This document shows, in pieces, positions 43,067 to 52,958 of a stretch of 64,000 nucleotides of DNA; within the stretch, counting starts at the first letter, position 1; each line of letters begins with the position of its first letter. Below the pieces are notes generated by a model that made no database searches, was not told the origin of the DNA, and worked only from the letters and a program-made list of their open reading frames with translations. The translations under genes and the position numbers were made by a program. This DNA comes from Kaistella jeonii. GTDB taxonomy: Bacteria > Bacteroidota > Bacteroidia > Flavobacteriales > Weeksellaceae. The stretch lies in assembly GCF_000812865.1 (NCBI RefSeq), contig NZ_JSYL01000001.1, positions 372,001 through 436,000 on the forward strand, written 5' to 3'.

Positions 43067-43384
43067 ATGAAAAATTATTCCTATGACACCGTAAGCGAGG
43101 CGATGAAACATCTTGCTGAACGAGGATACACAACAGATTTCGAGATAATGGCCGAAAAAGAATGTTTAATCTGTCATCAATCTGCGACCAATCTTTCACC
43201 CGAAGAATTTGTAATTGATGAAATCTACCGTTTTGAAGGTGACTCCGATCCAGGAGATGAAATGATTGTCTATGCAATTTCCTCCGAAATGCACGGTTTG
43301 AAGGGAATTGTGATCAACGCATTTGGATTATATTCTGATCCTGCGGTCTACAAAATTGTAGAGCGTTTAAAAAGACAAGTTTAA
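43067..43384 (+). CDS. Conserved flavobacterial protein (often named phosphoribosylpyrophosphate synthetase by carry-over)
   Basis: 105 aa. The pattern YDTVSEAMKHLAERGYTTDFEI, CLICHQ, SPEEFVIDEIYRFEGDSDPGDEMIVYAISSE and LKGIVINAFGLYSD is conserved in flavobacteria. Related entries carry the name phosphoribosylpyrophosphate synthetase, but none of the Prs motifs (for example the FTRPR-type loop) is present, so that name is almost certainly wrong. The two Cys in CLIC could bind a metal. Function unknown. Confidence 0.75.
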   Translation: MKNYSYDTVSEAMKHLAERGYTTDFEIMAEKECLICHQSATNLSPEEFVIDEIYRFEGDSDPGDEMIVYAISSEMHGLKGIVINAFGLYSDPAVYKIVERLKRQV

Positions 43385-43457
43385 TAACAGCATATAATTA
43401 GGAGCTTCTCACAATGAGATCCTAATATCTGATTTCCTACCATCCATTTTATTTTTC

Positions 43458-43493
43458 TACTTTTGCAGCCTCCAAAAATTATGGAGGAGCAAA
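43458..43493 (+). promoter_or_regulatory. Promoter element and leader hairpin of sulP
   Basis: TACTTTTG (43458-43465) matches TAnnTTTG. Directly after it CCTCC (43469-43473) and GGAGG (43483-43487), with flanking TTTGC/GCAAA, form a stem that would be at the 5' end of the roughly 130-nt sulP leader. Confidence 0.5.
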
Positions 43494-43604
43494 GTTTTCT
43501 TTCGAAAATAACCTTGTATATCCTTCAAACTTTTCAAAGTCTGAGCAATTTTTTGTTCAGATTCAATTATTTACAAATTCTAGAAAAAGACTGTTGAAAA
43601 ATAT

Positions 43605-45140
43605 ATGAAATTAATACTCAACTTATTCGACTTCTCTCAAAAAATAAATTACAGAAACGAAATATTAGCCGGATTAACTGTCGCAATGACCATGATTCCC
43701 GAATCTTTATCATTTGCAATATTAGCAGGTTTTCCACCTTTAGTAGGTTTATATGCAGCATTTATTGCCGGATTAATCACGTCAGTTTTCGGCGGAAGAC
43801 CCGGAATGGTTTCCGGAGGAGCCGGCGCAACAGTTGTTGTTTTAATCGCATTAATGCGCTCCAACGGGATCGAATATGTTTTCGCAGCAGTGGTACTCGC
43901 CGGAGTGATTCAGATCATAATCGGACTTTTTAAATTCAGCAAATTCATAAGATTGGTTCCGCAACCTGTGATGTACGGATTTGTAAACGGACTTGCTATT
44001 ATTATTTTTATGTCACAGTTGACGCAATTTAAAGTCATTGAAAACGGACAATTATCTTGGCTCAAAGGTGAAGCTTTGATGATAATGACTGGTTTGGTTG
44101 CTTTAACAGTAGCAATTGTAGTTTTATTCCCCAAGATTACAAAAAAAATTCCCGCTTCGTTGGTTGCGATTATTATCGTTTTTGCGGTGGTCGTTGGTTT
44201 TGGAATCAATACGAAAACAGTTCAGGATATTGCTTCTGTTGATGGCGGTTTCCCACCTTTTCATATTCCTAACATTCCATTTTCCTTAGAAGCACTTCAA
44301 ACCATACTTCCCTACTCTTTAATATTCGCAGCAGTCGGTTTAACAGAAGGACTTTTAACTTTAAATCTCGTCGATGAAATGACGGGAACAAAAGGAAATG
44401 GAAACCGCGAATGTATCGCTCAAGGAACGTCTAACATTGCAAACGGTTTCTTTTTTGGAATGGGTGGTTGTCCCATGATTGCACAAACATTGGTTAATCT
44501 TTCTGCAGGTTCAAGAGCACGACTTTCTGGAATTATTGCCTCAATAACTATTTTGGTCATCATCCTTTTTGGTGCCCCGATCATTGGCAAATTACCTATG
44601 GCCGCACTGGTTGGAGTGATGATTATGGTCGCTCTTGGAACGTTTGAGTGGGCGAGTTTCAAAATCATTAATAAAATGCCAAAACAGGATATTTTTATAG
44701 GAGTTCTCGTCGCCGCAATTACCGTTTATCTGCATAATTTAGCTTTGGCTGTTTTGGTTGGGGTTATCATTTCGGCACTCGTTTTTTCTTGGGAAAGTGC
44801 GAAAAGAATTCGAGCAAGAACTCATATCGACAATGCAGGAATAAAACATTACGAAATTTACGGACCATTATTTTTCGGATCGGTAATGACTTTTTCAGAA
44901 AAATTCAAGATTAACGAAGATCCAGCTGAAATCATCATCAATTTCAAAGAATCCCGTGTTGCAGATATGTCCGCAATTGAAACTCTGAATTCAATTACCA
45001 AAAAATATAGCCAAGCCGGTAAAAAGATTCATCTTCAAAATCTGAGTCCAGACTGTATTCGACTTTTAAATAATGCTGAAGCGGTGATTGACGTAAATAT
45101 TATTAAAGATCCAGAATATTTAGTGGCCATCGAAGAATAA
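43605..45140 (+). CDS. SulP-family anion transporter with STAS domain
   Basis: 511 aa. The N-terminal two thirds have 10-12 membrane segments with MIPESLSFAILAGFPPLVGLYAAF (SulP signature, about residues 31-54) and FGGRPGMVSGGAGATVVV. The last 110 residues form a STAS domain (FGSVMTFSEKFKI...IINFKESRVADMSAIETLNSI). It carries sulphate, bicarbonate or another small anion, probably by Na+ symport or exchange; substrate cannot be read from sequence and no carbonic anhydrase or sulphur gene is beside it. Confidence 0.9.
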   Translation: MKLILNLFDFSQKINYRNEILAGLTVAMTMIPESLSFAILAGFPPLVGLYAAFIAGLITSVFGGRPGMVSGGAGATVVVLIALMRSNGIEYVFAAVVLAGVIQIIIGLFKFSKFIRLVPQPVMYGFVNGLAIIIFMSQLTQFKVIENGQLSWLKGEALMIMTGLVALTVAIVVLFPKITKKIPASLVAIIIVFAVVVGFGINTKTVQDIASVDGGFPPFHIPNIPFSLEALQTILPYSLIFAAVGLTEGLLTLNLVDEMTGTKGNGNRECIAQGTSNIANGFFFGMGGCPMIAQTLVNLSAGSRARLSGIIASITILVIILFGAPIIGKLPMAALVGVMIMVALGTFEWASFKIINKMPKQDIFIGVLVAAITVYLHNLALAVLVGVIISALVFSWESAKRIRARTHIDNAGIKHYEIYGPLFFGSVMTFSEKFKINEDPAEIIINFKESRVADMSAIETLNSITKKYSQAGKKIHLQNLSPDCIRLLNNAEAVIDVNIIKDPEYLVAIEE

Positions 45141-45286
45141 AGAATTATCCACCTGATTTTCAATACTTTAATAAAATAGAAAATAATCTTCCATTAATAT
45201 GTATGCAATTTAACATAAAAAAAACAGTTTACAATCATGCTTAAATTTTCGTAGATTTAAAAAACTAATCAACCAAAAAACTAATC

Positions 45287-45613
45287 ATGCAAAAATTTAT
45301 TATTTCTAAAAGAAAAAACGGTGAATATCAGTTTAACCTGAAAGCCACGAACGGTGCCATTATTTTAACCAGCGAAGGTTACAAAGCGAAAGCTTCCTGT
45401 GAAAAAGGACTTGAATCTACAAAGAAAAATTCTGAAGATGATTCAAAATTCGACAGAAAAAAATCAAACAATGACAAATGGTACTTTAATTTAAAGGCCG
45501 GAAACGGAGAAATCTTAGGTTCCAGCGAAATGTATGAAAGTTCTAACGGAATGGAAAAAGGCATAGAATCAGTAAAAACAAATGCTCCGACCGCAATGAT
45601 CATTGAAGAATAA
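45287..45613 (+). CDS. YegP-like protein (DUF1508), two repeats
   Basis: 108 aa made of two DUF1508 repeats: FIISKRKNGEYQFNLKATNGAIILTSEGYKAKASCEKGLESTKKN (residues 3-47) and SNNDKWYFNLKAGNGEILGSSEMYESSNGMEKGIESVKTNAP (about 59-101). The YegP fold is structurally known in E. coli but its role is unclear. Followed by a good terminator. Confidence 0.87.
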   Translation: MQKFIISKRKNGEYQFNLKATNGAIILTSEGYKAKASCEKGLESTKKNSEDDSKFDRKKSNNDKWYFNLKAGNGEILGSSEMYESSNGMEKGIESVKTNAPTAMIIEE

Positions 45614-45631
45614 GATTTAAATATTATTCAA

Positions 45632-45661
45632 AATGCTTTAAGAGATTAAAGTATTTTTTTT
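45632..45661 (+). terminator. Terminator of YegP-like gene
   Basis: AATGCTTTAA-GAGA-TTAAAGTATT followed by TTTTTT. Confidence 0.85.
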
Positions 45662-45699
45662 TGCAGTATAATAAGGGAATCTCAGTAATTTAAAGAAAA

Positions 45700-46011
45700 T
45701 CAATTCCAAAAATAAGTTGAAAGAAAATTAAGCAATCGGTTCATATCCTGTCTCATAGAAAAAGCCAAAAGATATTTTAACTGGAAAAGAAGCGGCTCAA
45801 ATCCATTCGCTAATTTTAGAAATTCTCTTTCTGGAATGCTGCCGTAACATTTTCCCTGATGAATCAAATTCAACGCATGATCTCCCAAAGACACTGTCAT
45901 ACTTCCCAATTTTTTATAGAAAGTATGTTCACTTACTTTCACAAACCCATCTTCCAACATTTCGGAAATTAATTTATTAAACAGTTTTTGTCCTTCCGGA
46001 GATAAATTCAT
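45700..46011 (-). CDS. Hypothetical protein
   Basis: 103 aa, cytoplasmic, alpha-helical at both ends (NLSPEGQKLFNKLISEMLEDG; PLLFQLKYLLAFSMRQDMNRLLNFL). No family recognised. Separated from neighbours by AT-rich sequence, with ATG start and no overlapping gene. Confidence 0.55.
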   Translation of the reverse strand: MNLSPEGQKLFNKLISEMLEDGFVKVSEHTFYKKLGSMTVSLGDHALNLIHQGKCYGSIPEREFLKLANGFEPLLFQLKYLLAFSMRQDMNRLLNFLSTYFWN

Positions 46012-46264
46012 GATGATTATTTAATAAGGGTACAATTAACAAAAAACAATTTAAACTACTTATCAAAATTAATTTAAATTATGAATGATTATTATCAAAA
46101 GAATACTTTTAAAAAGATGAACGCTAAAAATCGTCTTCTGCATTGAAAATTCAATTTTATGCAATATGTATTAAAATAGATAAAAGCTTTTATTAGTAGT
46201 ACATTTTATTTAAACTATCAATTAAAATTAAAATTTCAAATAGAAATAAATTTTAAAACTGAAT

Positions 46265-46272
46265 TACCTTTG
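46265..46272 (+). promoter_or_regulatory. TAnnTTTG promoter element of envelope operon
   Basis: TACCTTTG, 19 bases before the ATG at 46292. No -33 TTG was found at the usual spacing. Confidence 0.5.
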
Positions 46273-46291
46273 ATACTTAATTAATTAATCA

Positions 46292-49200
46292 ATGTCAGAC
46301 AAAGAAAGACAGGTATTTCAAACAAATAACGCAAAACGGTACCGATTTACTCAATGGACTATAAGAGTCATTGGTTCCATTCTTCTTTTCATACTTATTG
46401 TGGTAGGAATTGCAGTTGGAAGAGGGAAAAATCCTTCAATGCCACAAATGAATTCCATCCGAAAATCCTTTGAGTCGAAAATAAATCCCGATAACAAATT
46501 TACTTTAGCAACACCACTGAACAAGAAGTTCAAAGGTTTTAAAGATTTTCTACAGAAAAGAATTCTGGAAGAAAAAAAACCCAGGAATGTTGTGAATGCA
46601 CAGTTGATCCGTGGCGCATTTTACGTTCCGTGGTCTCCCCTTTCGCTTTCTGATCTTCGTGCGAACGGAAGTAAACTCAATACAATTTATCCGGAATGGT
46701 TTTTTATCAATCCAAAAACGTTTCAACTGGATTCCCGCATCGATAAAGAGGCACTTTCGGTCATGAAATATCATAAATTAAGTGTTCAGCCGATCCTTAA
46801 TAATTTCATTTCTATTCCTGGGAAACAGGGAAATTTCAATGGAGATCTGCTTCACACCATTCTTCATAATCAAAAACTTCAAAATCAGTTGATTGGTCAG
46901 ATCATCACAACTCTTAAAACAAATAATCTTCAGGGAATCAATATCGATTTCGAGGAAATGAAGGAGAATTCAGATGAGTTTCTGAACGCCTTTATGAAAA
47001 ACTTATACACCCAGTTCAAACAAAATGGATTGATCGTTTCGATTGATATCATGGCAGATAATACCGATTATAATCACAATTATTTAAAAGATTATACCGA
47101 TTATTTTATCATAATGGCCTATGATCAGTTTAATGATCCTTCACACGCAGGACCCATCAGTGATCAGACATGGATCGAGAAGCAACTTGATCAAATTGCA
47201 AAAGATATTCCTTCCGAGAAACTGATTCTCGGTGTTGGAGCATACGGAAGACAATGGATCACAGATGAAAATGGTAAAAGAACGGAAGATCTCACCTACA
47301 GCCAGGTTATCGATCGTGCAAAAATTTCGAAGTCTGATATTGATTTTGATGAGAATTCCTACAATCTCCATTATGCTTATAATTTTGCAGGAAGTGAAGA
47401 TGAACCAGCTTCGAAAAACGATGTTTGGTTTACCGACGCTGCATCAGTTTATAATATCTTAAGATTTTCTGATGATTATCGGAATGCCGGAACTGCATTA
47501 TGGAGATTAGGCAGTGAGGATCCACGAATCTGGTCTTTTTACGCGAGAGATCTCAGTACAGAAAGTTTAAATAAAAGTCCATATAATTATACACTTTTGG
47601 AGATGATGCCGCCGAATTTCAATAGCAAACCAACTGCAATTGGGAATGGGGAGATCATTAACATTCTCTATTCACCGCAACAGGGTCGCACGAAAATTCA
47701 GGCCGATAAAAATGAAAATTTAATTGCAGACGAAACTTATTCGCAATTACCATCTGGATTTCTTTACGAAAAATTTGCGGAGGATAGCTCAAAAATTGGT
47801 CCCGGTCACAAGATCATTTTAACCTTTGACGACGGACCGAGTTCAGAATATACGCCCAAAATTCTCGATATTCTGGAGCGGGAAAAAGTTCCGGCGACGT
47901 TCTTCCTCATTGGTGAAAATGCCGAAGCAAATATTCCTCTGGTTCAAAGAATTAACCGCGATGGTTTCGAAATTGGAAACCATACGTTCACCCACGGAAA
48001 TCTGGCAAAAATGTCTCCCGAAAGAGCTGCTTTAGAATTAAAAACAACCCGTTCATTAATTGAATGCATCACTGGGAAATCAACCGTACTTTTCCGCGCA
48101 CCTTACAATGCGGATTCTGAACCTCAAACTTATGAGGAACTGGAACCTTTGGTGCAAAGTAAGCGAGACAATTATATCGCGATCGGCGAAAGTATAGATC
48201 CCAATGACTGGGATCCCAAAATGAATGCAGATTCCATTGTGAACCGAACAATTCGTTTTGCGACCCAAAACAATGCAAGCATCATTCTACTCCACGATTC
48301 TGGCGGTGATACGAGACAGCCGACTGTAGATGCGCTTCCACGAATTATTAAATATTTTAAGGACAAAGGGTGTAAGTTTACGACGGTTGCAGATTTGATG
48401 AAGGTTCCCGAATCTCAATTGATGCCACCAGTACCAAGAAGCTGGAAAAATGATTTAAATTTCTTTTTTGCTGCCGCAAGTTATTGGATAGGACAGGTCA
48501 TTTATTCCCTCTTTTTACTTGGAATTATTCTTTCGATCAGCCGAATGCTTTTTATGGGTGTTCTTGCGTATCTTCAAACGAAAAAAGAGAAAAAATTGCG
48601 TGAAACTTTCAAGGGAATTCCTGCAGGTTTGCAAGTAAGCATCATCGTTCCGGCTTACAATGAAGAAGTAAATGCGATTAGAACGGTCGATTCTTTATTG
48701 AGTCAGGATTATCCGGATATTAACATTGTTTTTGTTGATGACGGCAGTAAAGACAATACGTTTGAAAATGTAAAAAAAGCCTTCGAAGGAAACCCAAAAG
48801 TAAAAGTTTTCACCAAATCAAACGGAGGAAAAGCGTCCGCTTTAAATTTCGGAATTTCAAAAACCGATTCCGAATTTATCGTGTGTATCGACGCAGATAC
48901 ACAGTTAAAAACCGATGCTGTTTCTCAACTAATGAATACCTTTTATTTAGCTGGAAAACCTAATGAAGTGGGTGCTGTTGCGGGAAATGTAAAAGTCGGT
49001 AACGAAATCAACATGATTACAAAATGGCAAAGTATTGAATACATTACATCGCAAAATTTTGACCGCCGTGCATTTTCATTATTGAATTGTATCACCGTAA
49101 TTCCGGGAGCATTAGGAGCTTTTAGAAGAAAAGCGGTTATCGAAGCTGGTGGATTTACGACTGATACTTTAGCCGAAGATTGTGACTTGACCATGAGATT

Positions 49201-49729
49201 GCATAAACTGGGCTATATTATTGAACAATGCAATGAAGCCATTTCTTATACAGAAGCACCTGAAACGATCGGGCAGTTTTTGAAACAGCGTTTCCGCTGG
49301 AGTTTTGGGATCCTGCAAAGTTTCTGGAAACACCGTGATGCGATTTTCAGAAAAAAATACAAAAACTTCGGTCGGGTTGCATTACCCAATATTTTGTTGT
49401 ACCAGATTTTACTACCATTCTTGGCTCCACTCGCAGATTTACTTTTGGTAATGAGTTTAATCCTTTCAGGATTAGGTTTGATAGTCGCAGATCCGTATCA
49501 CATTATTTTATATTATATCATTTTCTCCCTCGTCGACATATTGGGAGCTGCAATAGCTTTTGCCTTTGAGAAAGAAAAATTCAGCAAACTGATCTGGATG
49601 ATTCCGCAACGATTGATCTATCGACAATTGATGTACTATATTCTGTTTAAATCTTTCCGAAAAGCAATTAAAGGAGAAATTCAAAACTGGGGTGTTCTGA
49701 AAAGAACCGGGAATGTGAAAACGACGTAA
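46292..49729 (+). CDS. Trifunctional GH18 / polysaccharide deacetylase / GT2 membrane protein
   Basis: 1145 aa. A membrane helix (about residues 27-47) is followed by a GH18-type barrel with the catalytic motif GINIDFEE (about 214-221) and YFIIMAYDQFNDPSHAGP. A NodB deacetylase follows: ILTFDDGPSSEYTPKIL (about 509-525), FEIGNHTFTHGNL with the metal His pair, and LLHDSGGDTR. Then a GT2 synthase: SIIVPAYNEE (about 784-793), FVDDGSKDNT, CIDADTQ, AEDCDLTMRL and QRFRWSFG near 998, with C-terminal membrane helices. It should polymerise a beta-linked amino sugar such as N-acetylglucosamine and deacetylate and trim it on the outer face, like an all-in-one PgaB/PgaC. First gene of an operon with the three below. 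Confidence 0.85.
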   Translation: MSDKERQVFQTNNAKRYRFTQWTIRVIGSILLFILIVVGIAVGRGKNPSMPQMNSIRKSFESKINPDNKFTLATPLNKKFKGFKDFLQKRILEEKKPRNVVNAQLIRGAFYVPWSPLSLSDLRANGSKLNTIYPEWFFINPKTFQLDSRIDKEALSVMKYHKLSVQPILNNFISIPGKQGNFNGDLLHTILHNQKLQNQLIGQIITTLKTNNLQGINIDFEEMKENSDEFLNAFMKNLYTQFKQNGLIVSIDIMADNTDYNHNYLKDYTDYFIIMAYDQFNDPSHAGPISDQTWIEKQLDQIAKDIPSEKLILGVGAYGRQWITDENGKRTEDLTYSQVIDRAKISKSDIDFDENSYNLHYAYNFAGSEDEPASKNDVWFTDAASVYNILRFSDDYRNAGTALWRLGSEDPRIWSFYARDLSTESLNKSPYNYTLLEMMPPNFNSKPTAIGNGEIINILYSPQQGRTKIQADKNENLIADETYSQLPSGFLYEKFAEDSSKIGPGHKIILTFDDGPSSEYTPKILDILEREKVPATFFLIGENAEANIPLVQRINRDGFEIGNHTFTHGNLAKMSPERAALELKTTRSLIECITGKSTVLFRAPYNADSEPQTYEELEPLVQSKRDNYIAIGESIDPNDWDPKMNADSIVNRTIRFATQNNASIILLHDSGGDTRQPTVDALPRIIKYFKDKGCKFTTVADLMKVPESQLMPPVPRSWKNDLNFFFAAASYWIGQVIYSLFLLGIILSISRMLFMGVLAYLQTKKEKKLRETFKGIPAGLQVSIIVPAYNEEVNAIRTVDSLLSQDYPDINIVFVDDGSKDNTFENVKKAFEGNPKVKVFTKSNGGKASALNFGISKTDSEFIVCIDADTQLKTDAVSQLMNTFYLAGKPNEVGAVAGNVKVGNEINMITKWQSIEYITSQNFDRRAFSLLNCITVIPGALGAFRRKAVIEAGGFTTDTLAEDCDLTMRLHKLGYIIEQCNEAISYTEAPETIGQFLKQRFRWSFGILQSFWKHRDAIFRKKYKNFGRVALPNILLYQILLPFLAPLADLLLVMSLILSGLGLIVADPYHIILYYIIFSLVDILGAAIAFAFEKEKFSKLIWMIPQRLIYRQLMYYILFKSFRKAIKGEIQNWGVLKRTGNVKTT

Positions 49730-49750
49730 TTTTATTTAAAAACCTGGTGT

Positions 49751-50374
49751 ATGTTCAAATACAAAAAATTATTTCCTCTTTTTCTCGTGCAGTTTTTCAC
49801 GTGGTTGGGATTATTTTCGTTGTGGATCTATGCAACGCCGGTCATCACGAAATACTTTTTTACCACAGGAAATTCAGAGAGTTTCGATTTTGAAAACGGC
49901 ACAAAATGGGTCGGGATCTGTTTTGCACTGTACAGTATTTTAGGAGCAAGTTTGACCTTTACTTTGCATAAAATTTTAAAGCGAAATTCGAAATATGCAG
50001 TTCATGCCGTGGCATTATTTTGTGGCGCATTAGGTTTAATGTCTATGGGATTTATTCACTCAAAATATTTATTACTGCTGTCATTTGCATTCATCGGCAT
50101 CGCCTGGAGCAGCATCAGTACGACGCCTTATTTATTGGTTGGCGAAATGGCGCCAGATGAAGAAAACGAAAAATATTATTCGGTTTTTAATTTTTCTACC
50201 GTCATTCCGCAAGCTGTTGCGGCATTTTTACTGGCTTTTATGACGAAACAATATTTTCATGGTGAAATGATCGAAACAATTTTTGCAGGCGGCGTTTTTA
50301 TGTTGATCGGCGCCGTAATTTCACTCCTTATTTATTTTAAAGAACCGAAGAATAAAGAACAAATTAATGATTAA
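49751..50374 (+). CDS. Half-size MFS protein (C-terminal half of SLC45-like transporter)
   Basis: 207 aa with six membrane helices, about half a normal MFS protein. The start (LFPLFLVQFFTWLGLFSLWIYATPVI) and STTPYLLVGEMAPDEENEKYYSVFNFSTVIPQAVAAFLLAF match the second half of SLC45-type sugar transporters. The N-terminal half is not upstream; a large gene ends 21 bp before. It overlaps mprF by 8 bases, so it is translated in the operon and may act as a dimer or as an auxiliary subunit. Truncation of an ancestral transporter is the likely origin. Confidence 0.7.
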   Translation: MFKYKKLFPLFLVQFFTWLGLFSLWIYATPVITKYFFTTGNSESFDFENGTKWVGICFALYSILGASLTFTLHKILKRNSKYAVHAVALFCGALGLMSMGFIHSKYLLLLSFAFIGIAWSSISTTPYLLVGEMAPDEENEKYYSVFNFSTVIPQAVAAFLLAFMTKQYFHGEMIETIFAGGVFMLIGAVISLLIYFKEPKNKEQIND

Positions 50375-52958
50375 AAAAATAGAATTATTTTTCAAAAAAA
50401 ATCTTTCAAAAATTAAATGGCAGGAAATTCTCGCCGTTTTAATTTTATTTCTGGCTTTCGTCTTTTTTCGAAGTGAAAGAAAAGAAATGTCCTCTATTCT
50501 GCCGCAACTTCATCAGGCAAAACCAATTTGGATATCTGCCGGTATTTTCCTCACCATCATTTACGTTTTATTGCAGGCATTCATGTATATGGCGAGTTTC
50601 AGAGCGGTCGGCATCAAACTAAAACTTTCAGATGCTCTGGAATTATTTTTAAAAAGAAATTTCCTGAGCGTTTTTCTTCCTGCAGGCGGAATCAGTTCTC
50701 TGGCTTATACGCCGCGACAACTTCAACGAAAAGATTACGACAAAAACAGCATTCATAAAGCAAGTGCTATTTATGGATTTGTCGGCATTGTGACTGTTTT
50801 TCTTGTGGGAATACCGGTTGTTGCATATGCCGCTCTCTTCAATAAAAATTTTGGAAATTCCTGGATGTGGTTGTTAGGAGTTGGAATTTTTATAGCGCTG
50901 GTTTTTTGGATGGTGAACTCCCTTCGAACAAAAGGAATTCTTTATCAATTTTTAGAAAAACACGTTCCGAAAAAAATTAGTGATATCGACGAATTTTTTG
51001 CTGGAGAAATTCACAAAAAACATTTTTACATCACCGTTTTAATTTCAGTTTTAATAGAGTTCTGTGGGATTTTTCACCTTTTGATCGCGATGTTCGCATT
51101 TGGTGCAGAAGGATCTTTCTCTGCCGCTGCAGTTGGGTATACGATTTCGGTATTACTGATGCTCGTTTCTCCATTTTTACGAGGTTTGGGTGCCGTAGAA
51201 TTCACACTGATCTATATTCTGGCAAGCTTCGGATTCTCTCATAGCCAGGGTTTAGGAATCACCTTGCTTTACCGGGTTTTTGAATTTTGGTTGCCTTTGC
51301 TTCTGGGATTATTTGCTTTTATCTGGAAAGGAAGAAAAATCGTCGCGCGAATTTTCCCTGCACTCGCTATTTTTATTTTAGGACTTATTAATATTATCTC
51401 GGTGATCACTCCACCATTAAAACACCGGCTAAAACTGGGGAAACTTTATCTCTCTGAAGATACGATCCACTTCTCAAAAATACTGACTTTGGTCGCAGGA
51501 ATTCTTTTATTAGTCACGGCTGCATATATGTTGCGGGGATTAAAACGCGGTTGGTATTTTGCGATGATCCTCGCCATAATTTCCTTTTTTGGAAATATCA
51601 TTAAAGCCTTAGATTACGAAGAAGCGTCTTTTGCTCTGTTCATTATTTTGCTGTTATTGATCAGTCGTAAAGAATACATCTTAAAAACGAACAGGAAATA
51701 TTTGAAACTGGGTTTTTCCTGGTTGATAGGACTTTTAATCAGCGTCGTTATTTTTAATTTTCTCAGTTTTTATTTCATTGATAAACGCCATTTTGGAATT
51801 GATTTTACCTGGAGCGAATCACTGTATTACACGATTCACAGTTTTCTTCTTTTTCAGGATAGTGGATTGGTTCCGAAAACCGGATTTGCGCGGGACTTTG
51901 AATACATCAACGTTTTCCTCGGAATTGTTTCCTGGTTGCTGCTTATTTTTTCCCTGTTTAATGTTCGGAAATTAACAAAAAGTGTTGATCGTTCGAGTGA
52001 TTTTCGAGACGCCCAAAATTTAATGGAAAGCTACGGAACTTCAGCGCTTGATTTCTTTAAAACAGCCAAAGACAAACTGTTTTACTTTTCTGATGATGTA
52101 GAAGGTTTCATTTCTTATCGCATTGCAAATCATTTTGCCATCGTTTTAGAAGAACCAGTTTGCGATGAAGAGCACAAAGAAAAACTAATTGAAGAGTTCG
52201 AAGATTTCTGTAAGAAAAATGGTTTAAAATCTATTTATTATCGAATTGATGAGCAAAGTTTATTTCTCTTTAAACCTTTCAAAAAACAGAAACTATTTAT
52301 TGGTCAGGAAGCGATCATGAAAATCGAAGACTTTAAACTGGAGGGAAAAGACAGAAAAACTTTAAGAAATGGTCTGAACTCTTTGTCTAAAAAAGGATAC
52401 ACCTCAGAGATTTTATACCATCCTCAAAATGAAGAGATTTTAAATGAAATTCAAAGTATTTCCGATGAATGGTTAAAGGAATTTGACAAAGAAGAAATGG
52501 TTTTTTCACAGGGAATGTTTGACCGATCTGAAATAGAAACGCAAGATCTGATCGTTATTAAAGATGAAGCAGGAAAGATAGAAGCGTTTCTTAATGTTAT
52601 TCCAGATTTTGCGCCGGATGAATGTACATATGATCTGATTCGAAAGACCGTAACTGCCCCAAACGGAAGTATGGATGCCATGATCGTAAAACTCGTGGAA
52701 TATGCGAAGACCAAAAAAATGCTTTATATCAATCTGGGATTAACACCTTTGGGCGGAATGAAGCAGCCCGACAATACGGCTGAAGAAATTTTGAAATTTG
52801 TATACAACCGGATCGGAAGTTTCAAACATTATCAGAGTTTGCGCGATTTCAAAGAAAAATATGCAAACCAGTGGCAAAATAAATATTTGATGTACAGCAA
52901 TGATTTTGATCTGTTGCAAATTCCCGCAGCTTTAAATAAAATTACTAAACCGCAATGA
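50367..52958 (+). CDS. mprF: MprF-like phosphatidylglycerol lysyltransferase/flippase
   Basis: 863 aa. About 14 membrane helices occupy residues 15-535, beginning with the LPG synthase TM domain (FFLKRNFLSVFLPAGGISSLAYTPRQ, FLRGLGAVEFTLIYIL). The C-terminal DUF2156 domain (about 555-855) ends with INLGLTPLGGMKQPDNT, SFKHYQSLRDFKEKYANQWQNKYLMYSND, as in MprF. Such enzymes move an aminoacyl group, usually lysyl from Lys-tRNA, onto phosphatidylglycerol and flip the product, reducing negative charge at the surface. The amino acid used here is not determinable. It overlaps the half-MFS gene and the VirJ-like gene (4 bases, ATGA). Confidence 0.87.
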   Translation: MIKKIELFFKKNLSKIKWQEILAVLILFLAFVFFRSERKEMSSILPQLHQAKPIWISAGIFLTIIYVLLQAFMYMASFRAVGIKLKLSDALELFLKRNFLSVFLPAGGISSLAYTPRQLQRKDYDKNSIHKASAIYGFVGIVTVFLVGIPVVAYAALFNKNFGNSWMWLLGVGIFIALVFWMVNSLRTKGILYQFLEKHVPKKISDIDEFFAGEIHKKHFYITVLISVLIEFCGIFHLLIAMFAFGAEGSFSAAAVGYTISVLLMLVSPFLRGLGAVEFTLIYILASFGFSHSQGLGITLLYRVFEFWLPLLLGLFAFIWKGRKIVARIFPALAIFILGLINIISVITPPLKHRLKLGKLYLSEDTIHFSKILTLVAGILLLVTAAYMLRGLKRGWYFAMILAIISFFGNIIKALDYEEASFALFIILLLLISRKEYILKTNRKYLKLGFSWLIGLLISVVIFNFLSFYFIDKRHFGIDFTWSESLYYTIHSFLLFQDSGLVPKTGFARDFEYINVFLGIVSWLLLIFSLFNVRKLTKSVDRSSDFRDAQNLMESYGTSALDFFKTAKDKLFYFSDDVEGFISYRIANHFAIVLEEPVCDEEHKEKLIEEFEDFCKKNGLKSIYYRIDEQSLFLFKPFKKQKLFIGQEAIMKIEDFKLEGKDRKTLRNGLNSLSKKGYTSEILYHPQNEEILNEIQSISDEWLKEFDKEEMVFSQGMFDRSEIETQDLIVIKDEAGKIEAFLNVIPDFAPDECTYDLIRKTVTAPNGSMDAMIVKLVEYAKTKKMLYINLGLTPLGGMKQPDNTAEEILKFVYNRIGSFKHYQSLRDFKEKYANQWQNKYLMYSNDFDLLQIPAALNKITKPQ

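Noticed and set aside
46081-46146. 21-codon frame beginning MNDYYQKNTFKK
   Set aside because: Too short and without any supporting feature.
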